Shown here: piece by piece, positions 18,219-27,990 of the stretch | Layout of the letters: each line of letters begins with the position of its first letter | How positions within the stretch are numbered: the first letter of the stretch is position 1 | Assembly (NCBI GenBank): GCA_919902775.1 | Contig: CAKKRJ010000001.1 | Location: 265,442 to 329,441 of the forward strand | Source of the DNA: Burkholderiaceae bacterium | GTDB lineage: Bacteria; Pseudomonadota; Gammaproteobacteria; Burkholderiales; Burkholderiaceae_C | DNA length: 64,000 nt | Direction: 5' to 3' | Position numbers and translations under genes: made by a program | Notes under the pieces: model-generated | Told to the model about the DNA's origin: nothing | What the model saw: only the letters and a program-made list of their open reading frames with translations | The model's database searches: none

Positions 18219-19014
18219 AGTTCAAAGGGCTATGGCCTACATCCAGACGCTGAGCGGGCCCCTCGCGCTGCAACCTGAACACCTGCGCCCGCCAAGGGGC
18301 GTGGTCGAGTGACCAGTCGCTTAAGACATGCCGTTGCGCCGTGCCCAGTGCGTGGTCTGCGGGGCGGTGGGTGTGGCCATGGACCAGCCGATCGGCTTGG
18401 GCTTGGCCCAGCCAGAACAGGCTCATGTCCAGGTCAGCATCGGCAAAGACCATGCCCTGGTGTTTTTGCGATTCACTCAGTTCACGCAGGCTGCGTGCAA
18501 ATGCCTGGCGTTCGGCCAAAGGCTGGGCCAAAAATGCGCGTTGCCATTCGGGGTCACGGGCCTGCAGACGGAAGGCTTGGTAGGGTTTGTCGTCCAGACA
18601 CAGGGCATCGCCGTGGCTGAGCAAAATGCGCTGCTGGCCCAGTGCCAGCAAGGTGGGATCGGTCAGGGGCTGCACGCCGCAGCCGGCCAGAAAGTCGGCC
18701 CCCACCAGGAAGTCCCGGTTGCCGGGCATGAGGGCCACCGGTATGCGTTGTGTCGTTTCGCGCAAAACGTCGGCGCAGCTTTGCAAAAACGGGTCTTGTG
18801 CTGCGGCGTCGTCGCCGATCCAGACCTCAAACAAGTCGCCCAGAATCAGCACCGCATCGGCCGGTGTGCTGGCCATGTAGTCGCGCCAGGCTTTGAACGT
18901 GGTGGACGCGCTGGCCTGCAGGTGCAGGTCCGAGATCAGGTCCACCGTTTGCCATGCCGCTGGCGCCGTCAGCAAGCCGATGTTCGGCGTGGTGGTGCGC
19001 GGGTCAGCGGACAT
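18205..19014 (-). CDS. lpxH: UDP-2,3-diacylglucosamine diphosphatase
   Basis: Lipid A pathway hydrolase that releases UMP to give lipid X at the inner face of the cytoplasmic membrane. 269 residues. All metallophosphoesterase motifs are visible: DLISDLHL, LGDLFEVWIGDD, MPGNRDF, LLSHGDAL and HGHTHRP. Compared with E. coli LpxH (240 residues) it has about 20 extra N-terminal residues and a short tail. The tail codons and the stop fall inside a REP family 2 palindrome, so the C-terminus appears to have been rewritten by the repeat. It is the last gene of the TPR-ppiA-ppiB-lpxH run. Confidence 0.95.
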   Translation of the reverse strand: MSADPRTTTPNIGLLTAPAAWQTVDLISDLHLQASASTTFKAWRDYMASTPADAVLILGDLFEVWIGDDAAAQDPFLQSCADVLRETTQRIPVALMPGNRDFLVGADFLAGCGVQPLTDPTLLALGQQRILLSHGDALCLDDKPYQAFRLQARDPEWQRAFLAQPLAERQAFARSLRELSESQKHQGMVFADADLDMSLFWLGQAQADRLVHGHTHRPADHALGTAQRHVLSDWSLDHAPWRAQVFRLQREGPAQRLDVGHSPLNSSRG

Positions 19015-19025
19015 GGCGTTGCCGC

Positions 19026-19532
19026 TCAGATGGCGACTGCTTTTTCGATCACGACGTCTTCTTTGGGCACGTCACCGTGGCCGCCGCGGTTGCCGGTCTT
19101 GACGCCTTTGATTTGGTCAACCACTTCGGTGCCCTTGACCACTTTGCCAAACACGGCATAGCCCCAGCCTTGCATGGAGGGGGCGGTGTGGTTCAGAAAG
19201 TCGTTTTTGGCCACGTTGATGAAGAACTGCGACGAGGCGGAGTGGGGCGCCGAAGTGCGGGCCATGGCCACGGTGTATTCGTCGTTTTTCAGGCCGTTGT
19301 TGGCTTCGTTTTCGATGGTGGCATCGGTGGGCTTTTGGCTCATGCCGGGCTCAAAGCCGCCGCCCTGGACCATGAAGCCGGGGATCACACGGTGAAAAAT
19401 CGTGTTGTTGTAATGGCCTTTGTTCACATACGCCAGAAAGTTTTCTGTGGACTTGGGGGCTTTTTCGGCATCCAGTTCGAGCGTGATGACGCCGTAGCCA
19501 GTGATGTGCAGTTCAACTTGTGGGTTGCTCAT
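19026..19532 (-). CDS. ppiB: Peptidyl-prolyl cis-trans isomerase B (cytoplasmic cyclophilin)
   Basis: Cyclophilin of 168 residues without signal peptide. It catalyses cis-trans isomerisation of prolyl bonds. Motifs: [16 protein letters not shown] with the catalytic Arg, [18 protein letters not shown] and [12 protein letters not shown]. It lies four bases after ppiA and 11 bases before lpxH, so co-transcription is likely. Confidence 0.95.
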   Translation of the reverse strand: MSNPQVELHITGYGVITLELDAEKAPKSTENFLAYVNKGHYNNTIFHRVIPGFMVQGGGFEPGMSQKPTDATIENEANNGLKNDEYTVAMARTSAPHSASSQFFINVAKNDFLNHTAPSMQGWGYAVFGKVVKGTEVVDQIKGVKTGNRGGHGDVPKEDVVIEKAVAI

Positions 19533-19536
19533 GGTG

Positions 19537-20226
19537 TTACTTCAACAAAGTGATGGATTGAATGAGGATCGGTGTCCGGGGGACATCGGTTGGAAAAGGA
19601 CCGCCCGCACCGGTGGGGGTGGTCCTGATTTTTTGGACCACGTCCATGCCGGACGTGACTTTGCCAAAAACGGTGTAACCGAACAACTGGGGGGCGTTCA
19701 GCAGTTGGGCGCGGGCGATTTTCTCGTAAACACGGCCCTGGTATTCAAATTTGGCCACCGGGTCGCCATCGGGGATGGGGGTGGGGTCTAAAAACGCGTT
19801 GTCGACCACGTTGATGAAAAACTGCGAGGTGGCCGATTGCGGGTCGTTGGTGCGCGCCATGGCCAGGGTGCCGGTGGTGTTTTTCAGGCCAGCGGCCAGC
19901 GATTGGCGGCCTTCGTGCGGCACTGGGGCGCGGGTTTTCTTCTCTTTGTACTGGGCGTCATAGCCGCCGCCTTGCACCATGAAGCCCGCAATCACCCGGT
20001 GAAAAATCGTGCCGTCGTAGTGCTTGTCGTTCACGTATTGCAAAAAGTTGGCCACGGTTTTGGGGGCTTTGTCGGTGTACAACTCGGCTTCGATGTCCCC
20101 GGCCGATGTGCTGATTCGCACTTTGCTGGTGCCCGCTGTTTGGGCCTGGCTGGCCAAGGGCAGGGTCAGGGCCAAAGGCAGGGCAATGGCCAACGCCAAA
20201 GAGGTCAAAAAACGGGAGCGGTGCAT
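19537..20226 (-). CDS. ppiA: Peptidyl-prolyl cis-trans isomerase A (periplasmic cyclophilin)
   Basis: Cyclophilin paralogue of ppiB, 229 residues. A Sec signal peptide (about residues 1-28, [20 protein letters not shown]) targets it to the periplasm, where it assists folding of exported proteins. Core motifs [34 protein letters not shown] and [12 protein letters not shown] are intact. Compared with ppiB it has a loop insertion ([22 protein letters not shown]), usual for periplasmic forms. Confidence 0.94.
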   Translation of the reverse strand: MHRSRFLTSLALAIALPLALTLPLASQAQTAGTSKVRISTSAGDIEAELYTDKAPKTVANFLQYVNDKHYDGTIFHRVIAGFMVQGGGYDAQYKEKKTRAPVPHEGRQSLAAGLKNTTGTLAMARTNDPQSATSQFFINVVDNAFLDPTPIPDGDPVAKFEYQGRVYEKIARAQLLNAPQLFGYTVFGKVTSGMDVVQKIRTTPTGAGGPFPTDVPRTPILIQSITLLK

Positions 20227-20296
20227 GGGGTCCTTCAGATAGGCGAGGAATGACAGGCGGGGCGTGTCACAGGGGCTACGGCGGGATTCAGGGGCA

Positions 20297-20806
20297 TCAA
20301 GGCGTGGCAGCTTTCAGCAGCAGCTCGGCCCCCAGACGCTTGCGGGTCGCACTGGACGATGGCGTGGCCTGGCTGGCATTGGCGTAGGCCTGAATCGCCA
20401 GCGCGATGTACACATCGCCCAGGTTTTCCAGCGCCGTGGCGTAATCCGGGCGGGCACGCACAGCGGCTTGCAAGGCTTCCAGGGCCTCGGCGTAACGGTT
20501 TTGGCGCGCCAGCAGGGCGGCCAGGTTGTTGTGCGGTTCTGGCAGTTCGGGGAAAGATTGGGTCAAGGCCTGCAGGGTGGCCATGGCCTGTGCGGTCTGC
20601 CCTTGCCCATCTTGGATGCGGCTGAATAACAGGCGCATCTGTGGGTCGGTCGGGTGCAATTTCAGGTGCTGTTCGGCCTCGGTCTGGGCCTTGGCCCATT
20701 CCTGCGCCACCACCCAGTGGTTCACATCGCTGTAAACGTCGGCTTTGGCGCTGGCACTGAACACCACCAAAAGACAAGACAAGACGAACGGGAGTAGAGA
20801 GTGCAT
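20297..20806 (-). CDS. Exported tetratricopeptide-repeat protein
   Basis: A 169-residue protein with a Sec signal (MHSLLPFVLSCLLVVFSASAKA) and about three TPR-like helix pairs: WAKAQTEAEQHLKLHPTDPQMR, ELPEPHNNLAALLARQNRYAEAL and RPDYATALENLGDVYIALAIQ. TPRs mediate protein-protein contacts, here in the periplasm. The start is the ATG at 20806; an in-frame TTG three codons upstream is less likely. It heads the ppiA-ppiB-lpxH run, suggesting a link to envelope biogenesis. No specific partner can be named. Confidence 0.8.
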   Translation of the reverse strand: MHSLLPFVLSCLLVVFSASAKADVYSDVNHWVVAQEWAKAQTEAEQHLKLHPTDPQMRLLFSRIQDGQGQTAQAMATLQALTQSFPELPEPHNNLAALLARQNRYAEALEALQAAVRARPDYATALENLGDVYIALAIQAYANASQATPSSSATRKRLGAELLLKAATP

Positions 20807-21047
20807 GCGCGCCAAAAGCTTCGAATCTGGGCTGCCAAGAACTGGGAGCGGGGCCCCTGACGGGGATATACTGAAGGGTCATTGTAGCGGAGGCCATGCG
20901 CCACACCGCTGCCTGCAAGCGCTGCTGCCCACGTGTACGGCGGCCATTTTCAAGCTGAATTTCCTGATTCCTTCTTTCCCGTCCAGCCCTTGGTGTTGGG
21001 CGTTGTTTTGTCGGTTGTTTGTGATTCCAAAACTTCTTTGATCTGAC

Positions 21048-22424
21048 ATGAGTCTGCGCATTTTCAACACCTTGAGTCGTGCTGTTTCTGAGTTTTCGCC
21101 GGCCGAGCCGGGCCATGTGCGCATGTACGTTTGCGGCATGACGGTGTACGACCTGTGCCATCTGGGCCACGCCCGCTCAATGATCGCGTTCGATGTGGTG
21201 CAGCGTTGGCTGAAGGCCAGCGGCTACCAGGTCACGTATGTCCGCAACGTGACCGACATCGATGACAAGATCATCAAACGCGCCTTGGAAAATGGCGAAA
21301 CCATCCGGAATTTGACCGACCGCATGATCGATGCGTTGCACCAGGACGCGGATGCCCTGGGCATTGAGCGCCCGCAGCATGAGCCCCGTGCCACCGATTA
21401 CGTGCCCCAAATGCTGGGCATGATCGGCGCCCTGGAGCAAAAAGGCCTGGCCTACCGCGCGGACAATGGCGACGTGAACTATGCCGTGCGCAAATTCCCC
21501 GGTTACGGCAAGTTGTCGGGCAAGTCGCTCGACGAGCTGAATGCGGGTGAGCGCGTGGCGGTCGAGACCGACAAAAACGACCCGCTGGACTTCGTGCTGT
21601 GGAAGAGCGCCAAGCCCACCGAACCCGAAGACGTCAAATGGGCCAGCCCCTTCGGCACAGGCCGCCCCGGCTGGCACATCGAGTGCTCGGCCATGGCCTG
21701 CGAGCTGTTGGGTCAGACCTTTGACATCCATGGCGGTGGGGCCGACTTGCAGTTTCCGCACCACGAAAACGAGATCGCCCAAAGCGAAGGCGCCAACGGC
21801 CAGCCGCTGGCGCGCTTTTGGATGCACAACGGCTTCATCAATGTGGACAACGAAAAAATGTCCAAAAGCCTGGGCAATTTCTTCACCATCCGCGATGTGC
21901 TGAAAGAGTTCGACGCCGAAACCGTGCGTTTTTTCATCGTGCGCAGCCATTACCGCAGCGCACTCAATTACAGCGATGTGCACCTGAACGACGCCAAAGG
22001 CGCGTTGAAGCGCTTGTACACCGCGCTGCAAGCCGTGCCGCCTGCCGATGTGACCATCGACTGGGCCGACCCGCTGGCGGCCCGCTTCAAGGCGGCGATG
22101 GACGAAGACTTTGGCACGCCAGAAGCCGTGGCGGTGCTGTTCGAGTTGGCTGGCGAAGTCAACCGCAGCGGCTCGGCCGAGCGCGCGGGTTTGCTCAAGG
22201 CCTTGGGCGGCTTGCTGGGCTTGCTGCTAACCGATCCGACCACCCATTTGCAGTCGGGCGCGGGCCTGGACGATGGCGCCATCCAGGCGCAGATTCAGGC
22301 ACGTGCGGACGCCAAAAAGGCCAAAAACTTTGCCGAAGCCGACCGCATCCGCAATGAGTTGCTGGCCCAGGGCGTTGTGCTCAAAGACTCGGCTGCCGGC
22401 ACCACCTGGGAGGCCGCGCAGTGA
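21048..22424 (+). CDS. cysS: Cysteinyl-tRNA synthetase
   Basis: Class I aminoacyl-tRNA synthetase, 458 residues. It has the family start with zinc ligand C29 in YVCGMTVYD and the HIGH motif as HLGH (38-41). Also present are [22 protein letters not shown] and KMSKS at about 270-274. The C-terminal part carries the usual four-helix tRNA-binding domain and a short Lys/Ala-rich tail ([19 protein letters not shown]). It is divergent from the TPR operon. The stop overlaps the next gene's GTG by four bases. Confidence 0.97.
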   Translation: MSLRIFNTLSRAVSEFSPAEPGHVRMYVCGMTVYDLCHLGHARSMIAFDVVQRWLKASGYQVTYVRNVTDIDDKIIKRALENGETIRNLTDRMIDALHQDADALGIERPQHEPRATDYVPQMLGMIGALEQKGLAYRADNGDVNYAVRKFPGYGKLSGKSLDELNAGERVAVETDKNDPLDFVLWKSAKPTEPEDVKWASPFGTGRPGWHIECSAMACELLGQTFDIHGGGADLQFPHHENEIAQSEGANGQPLARFWMHNGFINVDNEKMSKSLGNFFTIRDVLKEFDAETVRFFIVRSHYRSALNYSDVHLNDAKGALKRLYTALQAVPPADVTIDWADPLAARFKAAMDEDFGTPEAVAVLFELAGEVNRSGSAERAGLLKALGGLLGLLLTDPTTHLQSGAGLDDGAIQAQIQARADAKKAKNFAEADRIRNELLAQGVVLKDSAAGTTWEAAQ

Positions 22425-23071
22425 CGGGCACACCAAAGTCTGCTGTGGTGTCTGTGACGCCCGCTTATTGGGCCGAGGCGTGTGCGCACCTGTCCAAAAA
22501 AGACCGGGTGATGAAAAAATTGATTCCCCAGTTTGGCGACGCGATTTTGGAAACCCGAGGCGATGCATTTGTCACCCTGGCGCGCTCCATCGTGGGGCAG
22601 CAAATTTCGGTCAAGGCCGCGCAATCGGTCTGGGACCGTTTTTCGGTGCTGCCCAAGCGCCTGACACCGGCTGCCGTGCTCAAGCTCAAGGTGGACGACA
22701 TGCGGGCCGCGGGTTTGTCGGCGCGCAAGGTCGAATACCTGGTGGACTTGGCTATGCATTTCAGCGCCGGCTCTGTTCACGTCAAGGCGTGGCAAGAGAT
22801 GGACGACGACGCCATCATCGATGAGCTGATGGCCATTCGGGGCATTGGCCGCTGGACCGCCGAGATGTTCCTGATTTTTCACCTCATGCGGCCCAATGTG
22901 CTGCCGCTGGACGATGTGGGCCTGATCAACGGCATCAGTCGCAACTATTTCTCGGGCGAACCGGTCAGCCGAAGTGACGCCCGTGAAGTGGCTCAGGCCT
23001 GGACGCCCTATGCCACGGTGGCAACTTGGTATATTTGGCGCTCGCTGGACCCCGTCCCCGTGGCGTATTGA
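22421..23071 (+). CDS. DNA-3-methyladenine glycosylase II (HhH-GPD superfamily)
   Basis: Base-excision repair glycosylase of 216 residues, AlkA-like. The helix-hairpin-helix region [21 protein letters not shown] is followed by the catalytic Asp in [10 protein letters not shown]. The [19 protein letters not shown] motif is typical of short AlkA/MagIII-type enzymes. It would remove alkylated purines from DNA. Start is GTG at 22421 inside the cysS stop (GTGA), so translation is coupled. It lacks the N-terminal Ada-like half of E. coli AlkA, as in many Burkholderiales. Confidence 0.9.
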   Translation: MTGTPKSAVVSVTPAYWAEACAHLSKKDRVMKKLIPQFGDAILETRGDAFVTLARSIVGQQISVKAAQSVWDRFSVLPKRLTPAAVLKLKVDDMRAAGLSARKVEYLVDLAMHFSAGSVHVKAWQEMDDDAIIDELMAIRGIGRWTAEMFLIFHLMRPNVLPLDDVGLINGISRNYFSGEPVSRSDAREVAQAWTPYATVATWYIWRSLDPVPVAY

Positions 23072-23118
23072 GGGGCTGGACGTTGGCGTCCACCCGGTTA
23101 TGAACAGAGGAGTAAAAC

Positions 23119-24093
23119 TTGGCCAAAAAAACATTTCTCGACTTTGAGCAACCCGTTGCCGAACTCGAAGCCAAGATCGAAGAGTTGCGCTATGTGCAGA
23201 CCGAATCGGCGGTGGACATCACCCTCGAGATCGACCAGCTGAGCAAAAAAAGCCAGCAACTGACCAAAGACATTTACAGCGATCTGACCCCTTGGCAGGT
23301 CACCAAAATTTCGCGTCACCCCGAGCGTCCCTATACATTGGACTACATCAACGGCATCTTCACCGACTTTGTCGAGATGCACGGCGACCGCCACTTTGCC
23401 GACGATTTGTCCATCGTGGGCGGTTTGGCCCGTTTCAATGGCCAAGCCTGCATGGTGCTGGGTCAGCAAAAAGGTCGCGATACCAAAGAGCGCACGCTGC
23501 GCAACTTTGGCATGAGCAAGCCCGAGGGCTACCGCAAGGCGCTGCGCCTGATGAAAACGGCTGAAAAATTCAAGCTGCCCGTGTTCACCTTTGTGGACAC
23601 CCCGGGTGCGTACCCCGGCATTGACGCTGAAGAGCGAGGGCAGTCCGAGGCGATTGGGCGCAACATTTTCGAGATGGCCCAACTGGAAGTGCCGATCATC
23701 ACCACCATCATTGGCGAAGGCGGCTCTGGTGGCGCACTGGCCATTTCGGTGGCCGATCAAGTGTTGATGCTGCAGTACTCGGTCTATTCGGTCATCAGCC
23801 CCGAAGGCTGTGCCTCGATTTTGTGGAAAACCAGCGAAAAAGCCGAAGTGGCCGCCGATGCTTTGGGCATCACCGCGCACCGCCTGAAGGCCTTGAATTT
23901 GGTCGACAAAATTGTCAACGAACCCGTGGGCGGCGCCCACCGAGACCCCGAGCAAATGGTGTCTTTCCTCAAACGCGCTTTGGGCGATGCCTGGCGCCAA
24001 GTGGCCGACCTCAAGCCCAAAGAACTGTTGGAGCGCCGCTACGAGCGTTTGAACAGCTACGGCCGCTTCACCGACACCAAAGCGGGCAAGTGA
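23119..24093 (+). CDS. accA: Acetyl-CoA carboxylase carboxyltransferase subunit alpha
   Basis: Alpha half of the carboxyltransferase that moves CO2 from biotin to acetyl-CoA, the first step of fatty acid synthesis. 324 residues. Visible: the N-terminal [18 protein letters not shown] helix, [36 protein letters not shown] and the oxyanion segment [11 protein letters not shown]. Start codon is TTG at 23119, supported by a strong AGAGGAG ribosome site. No ATG gives a full-length family product. tilS follows after 28 bases. Confidence 0.97.
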   Translation: MAKKTFLDFEQPVAELEAKIEELRYVQTESAVDITLEIDQLSKKSQQLTKDIYSDLTPWQVTKISRHPERPYTLDYINGIFTDFVEMHGDRHFADDLSIVGGLARFNGQACMVLGQQKGRDTKERTLRNFGMSKPEGYRKALRLMKTAEKFKLPVFTFVDTPGAYPGIDAEERGQSEAIGRNIFEMAQLEVPIITTIIGEGGSGGALAISVADQVLMLQYSVYSVISPEGCASILWKTSEKAEVAADALGITAHRLKALNLVDKIVNEPVGGAHRDPEQMVSFLKRALGDAWRQVADLKPKELLERRYERLNSYGRFTDTKAGK

Positions 24094-24121
24094 GCCGGCG
24101 CTGAGCCGTCTGGCCGCGCAA

Positions 24122-25102
24122 ATGGCTTCAGACATGGCCTCCACCGTGGCGTCTTCATCCCCTTTGCCCATCGAACAGGCCCTGGCTGATTTCAGCCCGG
24201 GCCTTCCTTTTGCAGTGGCCTTCAGTGGCGGTGCCGATTCCACCGCGCTGCTGTTGGCCTGCGCCCGGCGTTGGCCCGGGCAGGTGAGGGCGGTGCACAT
24301 CCACCATGGCCTGCAAGCGGCAGCCGATGGTTTTGAGGCGCATTGCCGTGTGTTGTGCGCGCAGTGGGGCGTGCCGCTGGCCGTGCGCCGTGTGCACGCC
24401 GGTCATGCCCCGGGCCAAAGCCCCGAAGACGCTGCCCGCCAAGCCCGTTACCAGGCATTGGCCGAAGCGGTTCAGACCGAGTGGCCCGATGTGCACGATG
24501 TCGCGCTGGCCCAGCATGCCGATGACCAAATCGAAACCTTGTTGATTGCCTTGTCGCGTGGCGCAGGCCTGCCGGGTCTGGCCAGCATGCCGGCGCACTG
24601 GCAGCGGCAAGGGCTGAACTGGCACCGCCCCTGGCTGACAGTGCCGGGCGCGGCCTTGCGCGAGTGGCTGCACCGGCAGGGCCAAAGCTGGATCGAAGAC
24701 CCCAGCAACACCGACGAACGCTTCACCCGCAACCGCATCCGCGCCCATGTGCTGCCGGCCTTGGCCAAGGCCTTGCCTGCTTTTCGCGAGACCTTTGCAC
24801 GCAGCGCGGCCCATGCCGCGCAGGCGCAAGAAGTCTTGAACGAAGTGGCCGCGCAAGACCTGGCGCAAGTGGGCGTGCCGCCGCGCATCCAGGCCTTGCA
24901 ACAACTGAGCCGAGCCCGTCAGGCGCTGGTGCTGCGCCACTGGCTGCGGCAACAGCACGCCACCACGCCCAGCACCGCACAGCTGAATGAGCTGCTCGAC
25001 CAGGTGGCGGCGTGCACCACCCGAGGCCATCGGCTGCACCTGAAAGTAGGGCAAGGTTTTGTGCAGCGAGCGGGCGCCCACTTGGCATGGCAGGTGATTT
25101 GA
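24122..25102 (+). CDS. tilS: tRNA(Ile)-lysidine synthase
   Basis: ATP-dependent enzyme that converts C34 of the CAU-anticodon tRNA-Ile to lysidine. The N-type PP-loop SGGADSTAL is at residues 36-44. LAQHADDQIET and NRIRAHVLPAL mark the catalytic and substrate-binding parts. At 326 residues it is about 100 shorter than E. coli TilS and appears to lack the C-terminal TilS_C domain, as in other short TilS forms. It lies between accA and lysC on the same strand. Confidence 0.93.
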   Translation: MASDMASTVASSSPLPIEQALADFSPGLPFAVAFSGGADSTALLLACARRWPGQVRAVHIHHGLQAAADGFEAHCRVLCAQWGVPLAVRRVHAGHAPGQSPEDAARQARYQALAEAVQTEWPDVHDVALAQHADDQIETLLIALSRGAGLPGLASMPAHWQRQGLNWHRPWLTVPGAALREWLHRQGQSWIEDPSNTDERFTRNRIRAHVLPALAKALPAFRETFARSAAHAAQAQEVLNEVAAQDLAQVGVPPRIQALQQLSRARQALVLRHWLRQQHATTPSTAQLNELLDQVAACTTRGHRLHLKVGQGFVQRAGAHLAWQVI

Positions 25103-25226
25103 CAGCAAAAGCCCCTGGCCTGGTGGTTACAATTGACCGGTTTTGCTGGGCTAAAAACCCTTCAAATCTTGGCGGTTCGGGCTTTCAAAGTTCGCACCCG
25201 CATTCATCTTCACTTCAAAACTACAC

Positions 25227-26489
25227 ATGGCTTTGATCGTTCACAAATACGGCGGCACCTCGATGGGCTCGACCGAGCGCATCCGCAATGTCGCCAAGCG
25301 CGTGGCCAAGTGGGCACGCGCTGGCCACCAAATCGTGGTGGTCCCCAGCGCCATGAGCGGTGAGACCAACCGCTTGCTGGGCCTGGCCAAAGAGCTGGCC
25401 CCCGCCAAACCCGGCGACGCCTACAGCCGCGAGCTCGACATGCTGGCCTCCACCGGCGAGCAAGCCTCCTCGGCCCTGCTGGCCATTGCACTGCAAGCCG
25501 AAGGCCAACCTTCGATCAGTTACGCCGGTTGGCAAGTGGCCATCAAGACCAACAGCGCCTTCACCAAGGCCCGCATCGAGTCGATCGATGACGCGCGTGT
25601 GATGGCCGACTTGAACGCAGGCAAGGTCGTCATCATCACGGGCTTTCAGGGTGTGGACGACCAAGGCAACATCACCACGCTTGGCCGTGGCGGCTCTGAC
25701 ACCTCGGCCGTGGCCGTGGCGGCAGCCCTCAAAGCCGACGAATGTCTGATTTACACCGACGTGGACGGCGTCTACACCACCGACCCGCGCGTGGTGCCCG
25801 AAGCCCGTCGCTTGGCCAAGGTCAGCTTTGAAGAGATGCTGGAGATGGCATCGCTCGGCTCCAAGGTTTTGCAAATTCGCTCGGTCGAATTTGCGGGCAA
25901 ATACAAAGTGCCCATGCGTGTGCTGTCGAGCTTCACGCCCTGGGACATCGACATCCATGAAGAAGCCGCATCTGGCACCCTGATCACTTTTGAGGAAGAC
26001 GAACAAATGGAACAAGCCATCGTTTCCGGCATCGCATTCAACCGCGACGAAGCCAAAATTTCCGTGTTGGGCGTGCCCGACAAGCCTGGCATTGCCTACC
26101 AAATTTTGGGCGCTGTGGCCGATGCCAATATCGAAGTGGACGTGATCATCCAGAACCTGAGCAAAGACGGCAAGACCGACTTCAGCTTCACGGTGCACCG
26201 CAACGACTACGCCAAGACCATTGATTTGCTCAAGGAAAAAGTGCTGCCCGCACTGGGCGCGGCCGATGTGACTGGCGACGCCAAGATCTGCAAGGTGTCG
26301 ATTGTCGGTATCGGCATGCGCAGCCATGTGGGCGTGGCCAGCAAGATGTTCCGCAGCTTGAGCGAAGAGGGCATCAACATCCAGATGATTTCCACCTCTG
26401 AAATCAAGACCTCGGTCGTGATCGATGAAAAATACATGGAATTGGCGGTGCGTGCCCTGCACAAAGCCTTCGATCTGGACCAAGCCTAA
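25227..26489 (+). CDS. lysC: Aspartate kinase
   Basis: First enzyme of the aspartate family pathway, phosphorylating aspartate for Lys, Thr, Met and diaminopimelate synthesis. 420 residues. The kinase domain shows VHKYGGTSMGS at the start, then GFQGVDDQGNITTLGRGGSDTSAVAVA and YTDVDGVYTTDPR. Two C-terminal ACT domains (about residues 265-340 and 345-415, including SIVGIGMRSHVGVA) bind allosteric effectors, normally Lys and Thr. The tRNA-Ser promoter overlaps its stop codon. Confidence 0.97.
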   Translation: MALIVHKYGGTSMGSTERIRNVAKRVAKWARAGHQIVVVPSAMSGETNRLLGLAKELAPAKPGDAYSRELDMLASTGEQASSALLAIALQAEGQPSISYAGWQVAIKTNSAFTKARIESIDDARVMADLNAGKVVIITGFQGVDDQGNITTLGRGGSDTSAVAVAAALKADECLIYTDVDGVYTTDPRVVPEARRLAKVSFEEMLEMASLGSKVLQIRSVEFAGKYKVPMRVLSSFTPWDIDIHEEAASGTLITFEEDEQMEQAIVSGIAFNRDEAKISVLGVPDKPGIAYQILGAVADANIEVDVIIQNLSKDGKTDFSFTVHRNDYAKTIDLLKEKVLPALGAADVTGDAKICKVSIVGIGMRSHVGVASKMFRSLSEEGINIQMISTSEIKTSVVIDEKYMELAVRALHKAFDLDQA

Positions 26490-26497
26490 GTTATAAT
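26469..26497 (+). promoter_or_regulatory. Promoter of tRNA-Ser
   Basis: A perfect -10 TATAAT (26492-26497) lies 10 bases before the tRNA 5' end. A weak -35 TTCGAT sits 17 bases upstream, inside the last codons of lysC. The perfect -10 probably compensates for the poor -35. Confidence 0.65.
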
Positions 26498-26507
26498 TTG
26501 ACCCACT

Positions 26508-26600
26508 GGAAACGTGACCGAGTGGCCGAAGGTGCTCCCCTGCTAAGGGAGTATGGGGTGTAGAGCCTCATCGAGGGTTCGAATCCCTCCGTTTCCGCCA
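26508..26600 (+). tRNA. tRNA-Ser (GCT)
   Basis: A 93-base class II tRNA with encoded CCA. Acceptor arm GGAAACG pairs with CGTTTCC. The anticodon stem CTCCC/GGGAG encloses loop CTGCTAA with anticodon GCT at 26542-26544, reading AGC and AGU. A long variable arm and GGTTCGAATCC T-arm are present. Confidence 0.97.
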
Positions 26601-26606
26601 AGACTG

Positions 26607-26640
26607 AACCCTGAGTAGTTGATCTACTTGGGGTTTTTTC
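26607..26640 (+). terminator. Intrinsic terminator after tRNA-Ser
   Basis: AACCCTGAGTAG and CTACTTGGGGTT form a 12-bp stem (two G-T pairs) with a 5-base loop, followed by TTTTCTTTT. Starts seven bases after the tRNA CCA. Confidence 0.9.
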
Positions 26641-26682
26641 TTTTGTGCCGTCTTAAAGTGATATTCGCCAAGCCAGACGCAT

Positions 26683-27576
26683 TCAATGCAGGCTGCGCGC
26701 CAGCAAGGCCCAAAGTTCCTGCGCGGCTTGACTGAGTTCGGTTTCAGGGCGGCGAATCAAGGCGATTTCGCGGCGGAGTACGGGTGCTGTCAGTGGGCGC
26801 ATGACAAGGTCTGGCGCTCGGGCATCCAGGGCCATGCGTGGCAGGACACCCACCACTTGTGCATTGCGCAGGAATCCGATCATGGTCGACAGGTGTTCTA
26901 CCTCATCAAACCATGGGAGCGTGATACCCGCCCGCAACAGCGCGCTGTCAATGAGATCGCGGTTGGCACTGCTGCGTCCCAGACCGACAGGTTTCCACTT
27001 CGCCAGTTCACGCCAGTTCAGCGTTTTTATATTCGCCAAAGGGTGGTCTGGGGAAACGGCCACAACGAAGGGGTCTTGCGCCACACGCTGTATCACCAGA
27101 TCGGCCATGTTGCCGTTCAAGACCGTGACGCCAAACTCGGCTTCTCGGTTGATCACGGATTGGGTCACGCGCTGCCCCGTGTCATCGCGCACATGCAGGC
27201 GAACGTTCGGGTAGGTCTGCCTGAATTGACCCAGCACGGTGGGCAGCCGGCTGTAGGCGACGGTGGTCAGACACGCCAATGTGACCCTGCCGGATTCTCC
27301 GTGCGCCTGTCGGTAGGCGTCCTCTACAGACTGGTCCAGCTGAGGCAAAACGATCAGGGCCTGGTTGGCCAACGATTGCCCGAGCGCGGACAAAGCCACT
27401 CGGCGCGAGGTGCGCTCGACCAGCCGTGCGCCGACGGCCTCCTCGAGTTGGGTGATGCGCCGGCTGAAAGCCGATTGCGTGATGAACAAGGTTTCAGCGG
27501 CGCGGACAAAGCTTCCGTGCTGCGCCAGTGCCAGCAAGGCACGCAGGTCATCGATGCGGTAATTGATGCGATTCAT
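26683..27576 (-). CDS. LysR-family transcriptional regulator
   Basis: A 297-residue LTTR. The N-terminal winged helix-turn-helix (about residues 8-66) reads LRALLALAQHGSFVRAAETL then TQSAFSRRITQLEEAVGARL. The periplasmic-binding-like effector domain fills the rest. It is divergent, across 90 bases, from the tautomerase-like gene, hydrolase and Bug binding protein. By the usual LTTR arrangement it probably controls that operon and itself. The inducer is unknown. Confidence 0.9.
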   Translation of the reverse strand: MNRINYRIDDLRALLALAQHGSFVRAAETLFITQSAFSRRITQLEEAVGARLVERTSRRVALSALGQSLANQALIVLPQLDQSVEDAYRQAHGESGRVTLACLTTVAYSRLPTVLGQFRQTYPNVRLHVRDDTGQRVTQSVINREAEFGVTVLNGNMADLVIQRVAQDPFVVAVSPDHPLANIKTLNWRELAKWKPVGLGRSSANRDLIDSALLRAGITLPWFDEVEHLSTMIGFLRNAQVVGVLPRMALDARAPDLVMRPLTAPVLRREIALIRRPETELSQAAQELWALLARSLH

Positions 27577-27666
27577 GCATCGATCCTCAAGAAAAACTCA
27601 CTTTACCTCACGGATGGGGTGGTGAAGAATGCAGGCTTCTTTCGGCCCCCATTCAGGTTTTTTTGC

Positions 27667-27990
27667 ATGCCCGTGATCAAGATTTTTTGTCCACAACGCC
27701 CCGATGCCCAGGCCTGCGATGGTCTGGCCCAATCACTGCGTGCGCTGTGCCTGGACCCTTTTGGGGCACAGCCCCATGCCATCGAGGTCTTGCTGATCGA
27801 AGGCGTGCACAACCTGCATGGCCTGCCAGTGTTTGTCGAGATCCACTACCGCGATCGACCGGACCGTCACGGTGAGGTCTTGGCGCAATTTCTGCAGGGC
27901 GTAGACCTTGCCGTGCAAGCCGCCTTTGGCCAGCCCCCCAGGATCCGCAGCTATGCGGTCGACCAGCGCATTTTGGGGGCGGTGCGCTGA
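27667..27990 (+). CDS. Small tautomerase-like protein (function uncertain)
   Basis: A 107-residue protein read from the ATG at 27667; the frame is open far upstream but that part is antisense to the LysR gene. The N-terminus is Met-Pro followed by a beta strand (VIKIFCP), then a helix and a second strand (AIEVLLIEGVHNLHGLPVFVEIHYR). The beta-alpha-beta pattern with Pro in position 2 is what tautomerase-superfamily enzymes show, where Pro1 is the catalytic base. This is a fold-level guess. Its stop overlaps the start of the hydrolase gene (TGATG), so the two are coupled. Confidence 0.55.
   Translation: MPVIKIFCPQRPDAQACDGLAQSLRALCLDPFGAQPHAIEVLLIEGVHNLHGLPVFVEIHYRDRPDRHGEVLAQFLQGVDLAVQAAFGQPPRIRSYAVDQRILGAVR

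Noticed and set aside
25099..25133. TTGACA and TACAAT upstream of lysC as a promoter
   Set aside because: The boxes are 23 bases apart, too far for sigma-70, and the TTGACA overlaps the tilS stop codon. No confident lysC promoter was assigned.
26686..27666. N-terminal 327 codons of a long frame continuing into the tautomerase-like gene
   Set aside because: This part is antisense to the LysR gene. Only the last 107 codons, from the ATG at 27667, lie in unoccupied sequence and look like a protein.
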